Positions 11,602-25,000 of a stretch of DNA of 64,000 nucleotides are shown one piece after another. The first letter of the stretch is position 1. Every line of letters begins with the position of its first letter. The notes beneath the pieces were generated by a model, which did no database searches, had not been told where the DNA came from, and worked only from the letters and a program-made list of their open reading frames with translations. The stretch is from Nageia nagi (Eukaryota > Pinophyta). A program made the translations under genes and the position numbers. The stretch is from NCBI GenBank assembly GCA_050084985.1, contig JBITNC010000001.1, forward strand, positions 50,158,001 through 50,222,000, given 5' to 3'.

Positions 11602-12935
11602 TGTAATATCCCTAATTTTTAAGGTTTCATTAATTTTTGCTTTTGTGAAGATTACATCTTATATAAGCTAGAAATAGATGTTTCAACATCAAAAATGAAA
11701 AGAAGAAATGTGGTAATGATTTTGACAAGTTACATCAACTATTTTGGTCAAGAAATGAGGAAGTTATAGCACTTTGAAGTTCATCCACTAGATTAACTTG
11801 CTTATATTATGTGTGCATAGGAATCCAAAATTCTTTTTCCAGTTTATTCCTGGAAAGGTCACATCCTTCCTTTATGGATGTGCAATGATTACTTGATTAA
11901 TTTAGGAGTATTTTATATTTAGTTAATATAATTTCATTGTAATAGTCCCTTTATTGTAAGTTCCACTAGGAGATTAGTTAATTGTTCCAATTATGGGACG
12001 TTGGGCCTACTTTAGCATGATAGGAGTAATTTAGTTAATTACTAAAATGCCAATAATATTGTATTTGGAATACCAAGGAAATTATAATTTTAAATGCAAT
12101 ATTAGTCATATTTAATGAGGAGTTACATATTTTAGCATTGATGATTGTAATATTAGCACTAAAGGTATATCTAGTAATTAGTGCTCCCCTCCTCAATGTA
12201 GAGCATCCTCCTAGGTGATTACACCAACTACAAGGATATATGGAGATCCAAGGATGGAACCAATACTTTGAACTAGGTGTTGGTAATCTGTATGCAAGTA
12301 AACAATCCTAGAACATGGATGTTGGGCATGGGACCATCCCAACACACCATGTGGGCTACCTAGGCACATGGAATAATGGAATTGATAACAAGACACTCCA
12401 AAATCACCCCCTTGTCTTGGATATTACATACATGAGCACACAAATCACATCTCTATATTTTTAGATCATCCCATATGCAGGATGAGAAGATGATCATCCT
12501 CACTAGAACTTATAATAATTATGAGATATGCTAAATTTGATTATAAACCCTTTTATTTTGGATTGAGTGGAGGCTCTATCATTCACACTTATGGGCGATC
12601 CACATTTGAGGTATCGAAGGGAGAAGATGCTACCTTCAAGCTTACTCTAATCATATTGAGAGGAACATTGCTAGTTCCATCATAGTTGTTGTAGAGGAGA
12701 TTTGGTCTTGCCTTAATACTTTAGGGATTAGTTAGGCCTTAGAGCCATCCAAAATAACCCAATAGGAGACATTTGTGTTAAAAACTCCATTTGTTGATAA
12801 AATATTGTAATTTCTCCAATCTTGCTATATTAAATATAATTATATTTTATTATCAAAATATTATTTCCTATCTTTTTATGCTTGGAAATTCATATTGGAA
12901 GTATTATTATGTTATCAAATTGTTTATTTACTTCT
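11602..12935 (+). repeat. Element A middle LTR, left part
   Basis: Homologous to 6779-8130. It breaks off after TTTATTTACTTCT, where element E2 begins at 12936. The missing last part is found 44 kb away at 57428, directly after the other end of E2. Confidence 0.85.
12931..12935. repeat. Target-site duplication CTTCT of E2 (left)
   Basis: CTTCT precedes the left LTR of E2, and the same five bases follow the right LTR at 57428-57432. The uninterrupted LTR has CTTTT at the equivalent place. A 5-bp duplication is normal for gypsy integration. Confidence 0.75.
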
Positions 12936-14803
12936 TATTTATTGGTATAATGTAACCTCAAGGGTTTGGTTTGGTCATGTTCTCCATTACCTATGATAGT
13001 AAGTCCTTGAAAGAGAAGAAGATGGTGGGAGAGTGCCCTTTTGGGATTTTCTATTCAATCTTTGAACTATAGGTTGGTTCCTATATATAGTAAAGGTAAA
13101 AAGTAATCAAAAAGAGAAAAATAAGCAAGATAAAGAAAGTAAACTACAAATAACTAGCCTAGGCATCATCACATACGAAGAAATCCATAACCAAGATTAT
13201 GAATAGCAAACTATCTTACTCTTGGGGTCTCATAATCACAATACATAGCCACAACTTAAGATAATACTTCATGCATAACATTTATCAAAACATAATGAAC
13301 AACCACAAACTCTGAAGGGAAAAATATCATCATATTGTATTATCACACATGAAAGTATCTCATACACTAGGCAAATTTGCTAGAATGTTCGACTTCTTAA
13401 ACCTATAACAATCCACTATTTATATGTTTACATCTACAATTGGGTGGTTGTCCACCATTATTGCTCTTAATTACTCTATTGAATAAGAACAATATAAGGA
13501 AATATTTACAATCTACAAATTATAATCATAACTATGCTAGATTACATAGTGACTAGGTACAATTAGCACCAAGGTTTAGGAGTTTAATATCTCTAAAATG
13601 TTGTACTTCCCATTTGTAATCTCTTTGATTAATTAGTGAATGCATCTTGTTATGACTGTAGTTGATTGTGAAGGATGGTCCATTGACTTGATTGGTACAA
13701 TTTGTCTCTGTATTCTATTAGTAACAATCTAACTTTTTGGAACCATTTATGGTTATTACTGTAGCTCTAGACTATATGGAATAGTGAGGGAAATGAAGAT
13801 CATATCATTGAATTCCAAGGAAAAATTGCTACTATCATGTGAAAATGATTCATGGTCGACATATTGATAGAGCCCTAGGGGTCAAACACTCATGATTTAG
13901 TGGAATCGAGTGTTCTCCTTAACTCATTATTCCTTTCTAAGTATGGTGGATTTTGTTTACTTTTGGAAAGGTTTAGTGATGGTAGAGATATAATTTAACA
14001 CCCATCAATTTTTTGGTAAAATGTCTAACATCATCACTCAAAATTAGTAGGTTCTATTTGTTGGTCCTTCTAAAATATCTCTTGCTAAACATTCTTTATT
14101 TATTACCCATTGAAGATTATCTTAGCACCCACTATTTTTAGAAAAAATATGTGACATCATCGCTCCAAATCAATGGGTCCTAGAGGATGCACTTATTACA
14201 ATATCTCTCGCTAATTTTGGGCATATGGTGGAACTTTTTTCTCTAAAAATTCATAGGCTTTACAATATTATCCGCTAGTAATTTTGACTCAATAGAGACT
14301 CATATTTACAATATTTCTCAAAAATATTTATACTTTTATAATAATTGGATCTAAACTTAAACATTTACTTCTCTTACATATTAATACATTTCCTAGACAT
14401 GCTACACTACTTTTTGAATATGACTTAGACATATTGATAATGTTTTATGACCTCAAACCTATGTACAGTTATCAAAAAATATCTAATTAGGCTGCAATCA
14501 ACTTCTAGGATTTATGAGAACACTTGCTTTTAAACAGGATAATAGTTAAGCTACAAAACAAAGTGTTTAAAACTTATATACATAGATAGCACCCAAAATA
14601 TGACATCACCTAGAACTAGCTAAAAGTAAATTTTGATAACATTGATTAAGTACAAAGAACAAAGATTACTTTCAATATTTATAAAAAACATGAAAGGGAA
14701 GCAAGAAACAAGAATTAAAAATGAGTTTATTCTAAAGGGATGAAATAATCAAGAATGACATAATGTTACCCTATCTTCAAAATGTGATTTTGAAAGAATA
14801 ATA
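12936..14803 (-). repeat. E2 3' LTR (left copy)
   Basis: Begins TATTTATTGGTATAATG and ends GAATAATA, matching the right copy along its whole length. In the first 100 bases about 12 differ from the right copy by eye, so the insertion is old. The expected first bases are TG; here TA in both copies. Confidence 0.85.
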
Positions 14804-14949
14804 GTCTTATATAAGCTCTTGGGATCTCATCTTGCTTGAGAATCAAACCTTTACTTGCTGCTCCCACTTACCTTCCTAAAAGAATATTTTGTAGGGGTTT
14901 TAGGTGGTGGAATTAATTCTGTGGGGAGAAAATACTGTATTTTTTTATT

Positions 14950-17900
14950 CAAATATTTCAAGTCCTAATAATCTATTTGTGAAAAAATAGCACATATTTG
15001 TATTTAACTATAGCTGCTCTCATACTTATTAGCACGTTCTCTAATCTTTCAACATATAAAAACCTTGCAATTACCTCCTAAGCCAAGTCATTTATTTGTT
15101 GCAAATATGAGATTTATTTTTCAAAGAAATACTTCCAAAAATTGTATAGTATTTTCCACCCATTGATTGGCACTACCTTGTATGTCCTATTCCTCCCATA
15201 ATTTGGGAGCCTCTAATTCAATTAAAGAATAAAATAATTTACCAATAAAATTAATTTCTATCTTTAGCTGGTGTTTTTGAATATCTATACTAAACACTAG
15301 GTTCTATAACTTGTAGATATCTTGAGTTCTCCTCAAAAATATTATTCTTGGCCTTGGAGTGATGGTAGCTAAATCCTTTTCTATCACAACTTTCAACCAA
15401 CTCTGTATTCTTTCAATTACTAATCTAGGTATATCTAGGGCCAATTTGTGAAGAGTGGCCTGAGTGATATACTAGTGGAGAGCTTGTTCTATTTGATTCT
15501 TCAACAAATATAGTTATGAAAAACTCATTAGCCTTTCTCCTATTTACTCAACCAAGGATTGTTTTTGAAGTTTTTAACAATCTATAGCAGTATTTTTTTA
15601 TCATCATTAAGTACTTTATTCATTGGTACTACCTTCTTTAACTCCTTTTTAGTCTATTGAGCTTTTTGATTATCAATTACATCAGCTTGAGGCTTCATAT
15701 ATTCCATTTATTCCTTTAAATTTTCCAACTCAACCTTACCTTGTTCCATGCTCTTTTCAAACTTGGATTCTTGCTTATCCAGCTTCCCTATTAAGTCCTT
15801 ATTCTAGTTCTATAACCCAACTATTGTCTTATGTTTTACATAGTAGTCCTTCTTGTATTGATCTATTTTTTATTTAACTTATCAATCTTATTTTCCATGG
15901 ATTAGAGGCTTTTTCCAACTACCATGGAAGTATTTACAAGAAGTCTAGATTGATCTATAGGTGGAGTATTTTGCATATTTACATTTACCACAATTGTTGG
16001 GGTAGTATCCAATTACCCTTCTTTGAAAGGCATCTGAGAAATTTTAATATCTCTTATTTCATTCACTTTGCTCAAAATTTTGGACTATTTCTCTAAGAGA
16101 ATAGGGGGTTTATTTACAAGTGTCACCTAGTCAATGGGCTCTACAATTTGAGTGGAAAAAATGCTTTTTATTTCCTCTTGTGGAGATGTGAAAAAGGAAT
16201 CAATGAATGTGGGGGTGCACCTACCCTTGAAGTGGATGTCAATGTGTCTTATGTGGGTTATTTTAATATCTTTTTATTGTAGGATGTTATTTGTACTTCT
16301 TCCTCTTCAAAAGGCTTCTTCTTCTCAAGTGTCTTATCCTCTAGGCCAAAGTATTTCTTCTTCTTGAGATCCTTATTATCATTATCATCTCCATCTCCAC
16401 CCGCTTCTCCTTTGGCTACTATAGTATTATGTGTCGAGTACATTTCCTCCTCCTTGCTACACTTCATCCCTAATTTCATCTCATGCATCATGGTAGATAA
16501 CAATGTTTGTGCTTTGGGGATTTTGAGTCTCTTCAACATCTATCATCTCTATTTCTTCTATGATTGGTTCTAGCATTTTGTGACTCATTTAGTGAGATAG
16601 AGTTTGTGTACTCCTGGTTACCTATGGATATGTGATCTGGGGTTTCTTTTTGATTTTCTCTTCCTTATCTAGGGCTTATTGTGCTTGATATTATGCCAAA
16701 TTTTTAATTCTTATTCTCTTATTTGGAGAGGAATCTTGGGAAATGGTAGCTATTTCATCTTGATTTCTCTTATTCTTTTTTAGTAGATTCAATAAACTAG
16801 ATGATTCACCTATCTCTTTTTTCTTTATCAAACCTTTTGCTAGTGGTACCTTTGGCTAATTATCTCCCACTGATATCCCTCAAAAGTTGGCTGGGAGTGG
16901 TTTCCCTATTTTTGGAAATGGGTCCTACATGTACTAAGCTTCCCAAATTGATCATATAGGAACCCACCAAAGTGTTATTTTTCAATGTGGTGTATCTTGG
17001 TGGTATATTCAAATTTGAATTTTGTGAAATAATCAATCCTGTTGGGGCCCCAACCCAACTCATCCCTTAACTAGGCTATAACTTCTGAGTTCAAAGCAAA
17101 CTCTTACCATCTAACCTCTTAGTTTTTGCATTTTTTGATACCCTCAAGGGTTAACTAGGCCTTATCCAAAATCCCAAATTCCCATTTTGGGGATGCCTCA
17201 GCTTCCTATTCAAACTAATTAATAAAATATTCAACATGGGGTCAAGGCTCATGGGTAAAAGTTAGGTGCTTTTTATTTGATTTTATAATTTTTGTAATTT
17301 CTTCCAATGGGTCATATAACCAAGGGAAATCTACCATCTCTAACTTAAAATTTTTTACAATAAAATTATCTATACTATCTTTACACCCTATTTCTAATAA
17401 TGTAAAATTTTTAGTAATGGTCAGCACATCTATAATGGACTTGAAATTGCCCTTGAACCCATATATTTTCTCTATGGCACACATATGTCTACCCATTTAT
17501 ATAGAATACAATTGGGGGATAACAAATATTGATAGGAAAAATGGGTTTTCAAAATATATGTACCTTATTATAATAGTCTTGCTTTTCAATAGGTACTAGT
17601 CATTGATTTTGTTGCCTCCTTACAACTCTCACATCATTGATTAGCACAATCTATGAGCAACTTTCCTAGTTAGAATTTACACCATAGGGGCATAAAATTT
17701 CTCCATGAAATCATAGTATGAGCTATGAAGTTTTTTTAGCATTAGTACCCTCAAGTTGATTGGCATGGGCATTATGTTTAGGGTCTCTACTTCAAACTAA
17801 AATCCTCCTTCCACTAGAACCTCTAGATTTTGATGGAATATGAGCCACCATAAATAGAATGAGTGTAAAAAGTGTGATTTTTGTATTTTAAAGAGATTTT

Positions 17901-18090
17901 TATTTACCTCATTTGAAATGAAGGTAGGAAAATCATAACAAACATGGGCCTCTATGATATTATAGGCCATTCTTATCATGGCCTTGATGAGGCATCAATT
18001 CATCATTTAATTTTTGTCAATCCTAAGTTGGTGTACAAGGCTATATGTAGTTGAGGACTCTATTTTATCCCTTGTTCTACTTGAAAAATT
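14950..18090 (-). pseudogene. E2 accessory region Y: decayed long reading frame with coiled-coil end
   Basis: Reading the minus strand from 18090, a frame can be followed through many stops: YNIIEAHVCYDFPTFISNEV and KSHFLHSFYLWWLIF, then TIIIRYIYFENPFFLSILVI, then at 17496-17242 a clean 84-codon part with DNFIVKNFKLEMVDFPWLYD. Further on come an acidic/basic low-complexity part (16539-16258, GEAGGDGDDNDNKDLKKKK) and a coiled-coil-like part at 15850-15560 (IGKLDKQESKFEKSMEQGKV). It lies between integrase and the 3' LTR, where some plant gypsy elements carry extra genes. No domain was recognised. Reading-frame conservation over about 3 kb argues for a real ancestral gene. Confidence 0.5.
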
Positions 18091-18689
18091 CAAATTTCAA
18101 TCACACAATAATGCTTCATTCAAACTTGCAAGAATTAAACTGGAAAGTTAAAGTTGCAATAAACTGAAGGAAATGGAGTTAAACACACACACTAAGCTAC
18201 TATCAAATACTTTGTAGAAAACTAGAAATTGACATGAAACAAATAAGAGACCTCTACCAGTAGGAGTGGGCCCCTCTTCCTAGTAGAGACTCATAATTAA
18301 ACATAATGTTAAAGAATTTTCACACTTTTTTATTGCTTTTCCAAATGAACTAGTATAATTTGATTACAAAAGCTAGTCCTTCCTCCTCCTTTTTCTGTCA
18401 ACAAGTCTCTTATTTATTCTAATAGGCTCATTAATGCTTTTTAACTAATCATTCTAAATATATACTATTTTACCTATTCATTTGGGTCATACAATCCTTC
18501 TTATCCTATGTTGTTTTGCTAATATTCTGGAGATAATCCTGCAAAGATCAAGTCTAAAATAGAATTAGTTACTTTGTCCTTAAAACTAGTTCCAAATTGG
18601 AATAAGTCTACTTGACTTTTTCTTTAACTGATCCATGTTTCTTCTCTATCTTTTATGTAGCTGTCATTTTAGCTTTGTGCATCTGATTC

Positions 18690-18925
18690 TTCTATTTTTC
18701 TGGAGCTATAATTTAGGAGCCTTTCTGGAGCTACATTTTAGGAACCTTTTTGGAGATACATTTCAGGAACTTTTCTGGAGCTACATTTCAGGAGCCTTTC
18801 TGGAGCTACATTTCAGGAACCTTTTTGGAGCTACATGTTAGGAACTTTTCTAGAGCTACATTTCAAAAGTCTTTCTGGAGCTACATTTTAGGAGCCTTTT
18901 TGGAGCCATGGTTTCTATAACTAAG
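18690..18925. repeat. 25-bp minisatellite, about 9 units
   Basis: Units of the type GGAGCTACATTTCAGGAACCTTTTT follow each other without gaps. The period is 25, so open frames rotate through the units and the 68-codon frame here is not a gene. It lies directly next to the 24-bp array at 18926 and its unit is recognisably related. Confidence 0.85.
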
Positions 18926-19240
18926 CCTAGAAACAATTTTTGGAGCCAAACTTAAATCACTTTTTGGTGCTAGACTTAAGTCAATTTCTAGAGCCAGACT
19001 AAAGTCACTTTTTGGTGCTAGACTTAAGTTGATTTTTGGAGCCAGACTTAAGTTAGTTTTTGGTGCTAGACTTAAGTCAATTTCTAGAGCTAGACTGAAG
19101 TCACTTTCTGGTGCTAGATTGAAGTCACTTTTTGGTGCTAGACTTAAGTCAGTTTCTGGAGCCAGTCTTAAGTTGCTTTCTGGTGCTAGACTTAAATTAG
19201 TTTCTAGAGCTAGACTTATGTCATTTTCTAGAACTCTCAA
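18926..19240. repeat. 24-bp minisatellite, about 13 units
   Basis: Units of the type GGTGCTAGACTTAAGTCAATTT, alternating with GGAGCCAGACTTAAGTCACTTT. In reverse this gives an uninterrupted 119-codon frame with an 8-residue repeat (LAPKSDFS, LALEIDLS). The open frame follows from the period being divisible by three. It lies inside E2, between accessory regions X and Y, and may be part of an old element-coded repeat or plain satellite. Confidence 0.85.
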
Positions 19241-19513
19241 TTAGATTACTCTAGAGCTTGATACTTGCAACCATCGTTCTTATGAGAAGTTAGAATATGT
19301 GCTCAACAAACATTATTTAAACATAAATAGTAATTTTTCATGCATCAAAATTACAAATATCATTAATAAATGAGAGATCAAACAAATATGAATTCAACAT
19401 TAAATTAGATAGTTTATAACAATTGGTAATATCATTCAAGTCATAATAGTGTTCCAAGTGTCCTTAACACATTAAATAAATGCATAAAAAATGAGACCAT
19501 TTTGAGTCTCATC
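19241..19513. other. E2 interior, no gene recognised
   Basis: AT-rich spacer between the minisatellite and accessory region X. No coding similarity was seen. Confidence 0.35.
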
Positions 19514-20165
19514 AGGCCTCATCTGCCTCTATTTGGATCTTCTTCCCAAGAATGACAACCAATTCTTGTAGGACCTTTCTATCTTGAGACTTATTGAAGG
19601 AGATTATTTCATAGCTCTAAAAAACCTTTATGGACCTACCCTTATACATTTTGTTAATCCAGTCCAACATTTCTTGATCATTTTGATAAAAATTTGAATT
19701 CTCATGCTTTAGATTAATTAATTTCTTAACATGGAAGGACTAGTTAGTCAGGACTACAAACACATGCATGATAGCTTTAGGGGAATATTCTAGAAAAATA
19801 TTAAGCTTGTACCTAAACTTTTCCTCCTTTGGTTGTTGTTCCTTGAAGGCTCTAATTTTCTACTCATGTGGGCTATGCTTGATTGTGATGGCATACAATA
19901 ACTCAAGATAGGTGAAATATTAATAGGGCACATAATATGCAAGGCCTTGGTCAATCATAACATCCCTCATGGGATCGATGTGCTAGGTATCCATATAGTT
20001 GATGACCCCCATCTTTGTCTAGTTGACACCAAGAGCATTCTCCATATATTCTTCTTGAATTGTGATATGGTCGGCAACCATCACTTCTTGGTTACTTGCT
20101 ATTAGCTCTTTGGTAGCTATCATGGTATCTATTATCTTCTTCATAGCATGGGTAAGAATCAAAAA
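19514..20165 (-). pseudogene. E2 accessory region X: decayed helical reading frame
   Basis: The minus strand from 20165 reads HAMKKIIDTMIATKELIASN, then EVMVADHITIQEEYMENALG, YFTYLELLYAITIKHSPHE, FRYKLNIFLEYSPKAIMHVF and finally LQELVVILGKKIQIEADEA before a TGA at about 19514, with about five internal stops. The composition is helical and charged. Preserved frame over 650 bp suggests a former gene, possibly the front part of region Y's protein or a separate one. No family recognised. Confidence 0.45.
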
Positions 20166-20427
20166 TATGAAACCTTATAAGATCAAGCTTTGAAACTATC
20201 TATCTCTTCACTCTATCTTCTTTGTAGGCTCTCAACTCTGGTTCTCTCAGAAACTTGTGCTCTAAATTTTGCTAAGTGAAGAAATGAAGGGCCTAAGGTT
20301 TATGATCAAGGTCTATTAATGGCAATTAATGACTAAGGAATTTTGGGATACACATGAAGTATGTTTTCATGAATGACAAGAGGGAATACATTAATTTCAA
20401 GCGCACCAAATTTAAATTGGGAGATAG
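20166..20427. other. E2 interior next to the H insertion
   Basis: No gene recognised. The last six bases, AGATAG (20422-20427), are repeated at the other end of H. Confidence 0.35.
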
Positions 20428-21486
20428 TGTTTACTCAAAAAATAACCTTGTATGCATACAAGATGAGAGATATCACAATCAGCACCATTCTCTATTATTG
20501 ATGAGTAAAACTCAATTTTGATTATAGGTTTTTCCTTTCATAGAGGGATTTAGTACAATACATGATATGGGCCTCTTGGAGGCCTTCTTTGCTAATGTTT
20601 ACAAGCTCCAAGTAATGTTTGATGAAACGTGCAGAAGAAAGAGAGTAATGTTGATTGCTTCATTTTTGTTGGTTCTTTGGCTCTTCTTTTCCCAAATCAG
20701 CTATTATTCTTGTAAATCATGCACATATATAAATAGCATGTCAAAACATACCTACTAATATAATTTAAAATGTATGGAAGTATAATAAAATACAAGTATG
20801 AAAGCATGGAAAAATGAAACGCATTTACTTACTAAAGTTTGAATGTATTTTAGTAGAGTAAGGTTGCATTCAATCTTGGTTCTCTCTTTTGTACTTTATT
20901 GTTGAAGGCTTATTTGTAGATTTTTAAAAACTATCAAAGTTTCTATTTTTTAAGGTAAAAATCTAGATGAAATGCATATCCAACCTTGTCATCATCCTAA
21001 TCCGAAGTGAGTTGGTGTGGGATGATAAGATACTAGTCATCCTTTGCTTTATTTCCCAAATGATTCAATTTTTTCCATTTTTAAATTGATTTTACACATT
21101 TTAAGGTCACCAATGATTGGACTTGATCATCAATGATTGGAAAAAATCATTGATGATTGGACAAAATCATCAATGATCAGACAATATCATCGATGATTGG
21201 GCTTGAGTTAGGATTTTTTACCCAATTTTCAAAAGGCCATAACTTTCAAATCTTAGCTCTGTTTTCTTCACTATTTGAAGCATTGGAAAGAGGATGAAGA
21301 GTACATAAATAAAATAGAAATATTTAAGCACCTCATTTTAATTATTTCTAAAACCTCTTTTTAATAGTATTAGATATCAATTTTGAACTAATTCCATAAT
21401 TTTACATTTAATAGTTGACCCTTATGATGAGAATCATGATTATTTTGATGTGTCATAAGTGAAAGATATGTTTTTAGGCATTTAAA
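20428..21486 (-). repeat. H 3' LTR (left copy)
   Basis: Begins TGTTTACTCAAAAAATAACC and ends near TTTTTAGGCATTTA; it matches 41585-42619 over its whole length. In a 127-base stretch near the start about 14 positions differ. An internal short repeat of the type ATCATCAATGATTGGAC occupies about 21110-21205. A 63-codon frame at 20567 has a counterpart in the other LTR, and both are regarded as LTR sequence. Confidence 0.85.
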
Positions 21487-22057
21487 TTTTTTTAATTATC
21501 TATTGTTAGAAGCAATAGGTAATTCAATAATTTTTCCTATCTGAGAGGGGGTGCAATCAAGTTCTAGACTTGTGTTCCTGACCTTGGGTCAAGATTTTGA
21601 ATTAACTTATTCTCTCTAAATAAACTATATTTGAGTGATTAGATTATGAATAAATTCATTTTTTGTTCTTTTTCATTTGACATGTTTTGAAAGCAATAAG
21701 GATTGTAGTGCAAGGTGTAACTTAGGCAGTATCACTATACCATTGTGCTATGTTGGGCTAGATATGGATGGAGTCTTAACTGTCAAGTGTATGCCATAGC
21801 TAACATGTGATAAAGAAGTCCCCTTGCAAATACAAAGCTTTGATTATTCTACTTTTGTCCTAATAGGTGGGTTACTTGATGATCTTGTGAAAAATTTCAT
21901 CCAACAATTTTAATCATATCCAAACCTATCCTTCTTTTCTCTATTAAAAGAAGGGTCATTTTTTGAATTCAGAGTTATTCAAGAGTTTTGGGTCTTTTCA
22001 AAACACTTGGATTTGGATCTAGTCAATGAGAGAAAAACTTGTTTCTATTTTGTATTT

Positions 22058-22090
<33 letters not shown>

Positions 22091-25000
22091 CACACAATAT
22101 ATATATTAGGATTTTAATAGTTTTATATGTTTTTTTTTATTTTACATGAGGTAAGAAAGATAATTTTCTTAATGTTGCCTCATAAGGGAACCTGAGTATA
22201 GGTATTTCATTTGGATTTTTGAGTATGAGCATTTTAAGTATTTTGCATTTTTATCATGGTATTAAGTTGGATTTATGCAAGAAGAGCTTTAGGAACTCAT
22301 TTTGTCATTTTTTAATTTTTTTTAATTTTAATTTTATTTTTTAAGTTTATTATTTTGGAAAAAAGAATAAAGAATATATGCATGAGAATGCTAAAATGGA
22401 GAGCTCAAATGCATTTTTTCTTTTTGGGATTTTGATGATTTTTTATTTATTTATTATTATTATTATTATATTTTTTTAAAACTCACAAAAAGTATATAAA
22501 AGTGCTAGAGCCAGGGCTTTGAATTTTTTAGATTATCTATATATAATATATTATATATATATATATATATATTATATTTGGTATTTACAATATGTTATAG
22601 GAACACATCGGATAGAAGGGGGACTTACAATTTTATTTTTGTGATTGTACATCTTGAGAGACTTGGAACCTGTGTTCACTAGTTTGATCATGGTCTTAGC
22701 GATGTTATGGCATCTCACAAGATTTGAGCAATCGTTTTGATTGTATAATGAGGCTATTATATAACCTCCTCAAAGATATTATAAAACTTAATTATTATAA
22801 TCATAACTAAGTATGATTCATGTTTTCTTATAGTAATCATATAGAATGAATCCTAAAGTTGTGCTTGTATATATGTACATATGTTGTTATGTTGAGGAAA
22901 ATATGTGATTGGAAGCATTCTTAGGTATATATGTTCAAGTTTAAATATTTGCTATTATCCCAACAAATAGGATCTCAAGATGATGTTTTGCAAGAAAACA
23001 AGTAAATCACATTTACTTAAGATCTAATGAATTTACTTTGGCTAACCTCTTAGATGAATTTACTTTGTGATATCAATGCTTAAATATGAATACAAGCAAT
23101 TTACTTTTGGAGTCATGGAAAATTGTGGTTGCCCCTATCATGATCGAATATGAACTTTAGACATTTGCAATCAATGCATTTTGAAACTAATAAGATTGTA
23201 CATCAAAACTACACTTTTGTTTATCTCCGTACTATCTACTATTATGAGATAGGTATGTGACAATACTCTAGTTTGTCTCCATATACCATTTTGAAGTTAG
23301 TATGTGATAAGAAGCTTGTTTTACATATACAACTAATTTTGATTATTCTGCTCTTTATCCCATCAGCATGGGTTTCATCATAGTATTTTTCAAAAGTCAA
23401 TAGAATCATGCATTTCCATGATTAGGCTTTTTATATTAAGAAATTTGAATATATTATCCTTCAAATATTGAGGCAAAAAAGAGAAAACCTAAGTTGGGTG
23501 TTAAAATGATTAATGATCATGTGTATTTTTTATGAATATTAAGTATATATAAGGAACTAATTCTCATGGTATTATTGATGTTGAAAATAATTTTCCTTTT
23601 TTCTATTATAGACAACCATAATTGCCCCAATTCATGAATAGATATATAACTTTTGACTTTGTAATTGATAATGTTTTGCACTTAGTTGAGGTACATCTTA
23701 AAAGAGTTGCAATCATATTTGTGCTAGCTATGTGATCGTGGTCTTACTTCAAGCATGATGTTGATCTTAGCATTATGGATTCCTTTAAGATGAATAAGCA
23801 TTTGATTTTTGATTTTCAACTATTGATTAGTCTTTTGCCAAGATCGTTAATTATGGGCTTACATCACTATGCCATATAACAATGGTGTGACATCTCTTTA
23901 GATATGCAAACAAACATAATATTTAAATATAATAAGAATATTTAAAATATAATAATTATATAATAATATTTTTAAAGTAATTAATATATTCACATGATTA
24001 GTTAGTTTTTAACTAAGAAATTTAGATTTATATTTAAGCCTTAACCATTATATTAGGGCATAAAAAAGCAGAAATCCTCAATTGTTTAAATATGATTATG
24101 ATGATTTATTTTTTTATTATTATTAATTATTATAATTGAAAACAAAATTTATGGTAAATAAAATTTAGTTTTGAAAAGTATTTATGCTTTTGATTTTATT
24201 ATTAATATAATGATTGCCTCATCAAGGAGTTGTAGTTCATAAAAGATTTGACTTGTAATTAAAGATCATGTTGGATTTATTTAGTTTATTTAATAAGAAT
24301 TCAAATCTATATTTGTTACATATTTTATTCTTATTAAAAATATAATAAATTAATTATTACTTAGATCATAAAAGCATTTGAAGTATTAATTATATGTATG
24401 AATATTAAATTATTTTTGATGATGTACTAATTAGTATTAACAATACTAATTCCAAGTCAAAGAATGGCATGTGCTCTCTATTAAGATATGGAAGCAAAAA
24501 ATTTAACTAATTGTCTATATAGAGGAGGATATTGAAAAAAAAAATTATAATCCATGGAAGATATAAGTTATTAATTTATCCAAAGAAAATGGAACTATGA
24601 AATTTAACAAGCAAGATTAAGATTCTATCTTTAAGAGCATTAACCTTGTTAACTGTTAGTAGGTTAGAACCAATAGCGTTTTAACAATTATAAAATTACA
24701 TCATATTTTGAGATTGATTGATTTTTTTCCAATTATATATTAAAACTCAAATTTAAACCCAAAGTGATGTTATGGTAAATAGATTTGAAGTTATAATTGT
24801 ATTTATAGCATGAAAATGGATAATTGATTAATTACATACTATTAGATGTCAACATAACATGTAGTTTCAGAAAGATTTGATTTCATAAAAGTATATATTG
24901 TTATTGAATTTTAATGGATATTAGATAAGAAATGATAAATCGATTAAATATTATTCATCAATATTTATTTTGATTTCTTATGGATATAAAAAGTTAATAA

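Noticed and set aside
16152-16573. Plus-strand frames with Ser/Leu-rich stretches
   Set aside because: They are antisense shadows of the minus-strand accessory region Y of E2.
18881-19240. 119-codon reverse frame LAPxSDxS repeat as a repeat-protein gene
   Set aside because: It coincides exactly with the 24-bp minisatellite and the adjoining 25-bp array breaks it; no start context or other domain.
20567-20758. 63-codon frame similar to one at 41697-41888, suggesting a conserved small membrane protein
   Set aside because: Both lie at the same place in the two LTRs of H, so similarity comes from LTR duplication. The end of the frame is not conserved.
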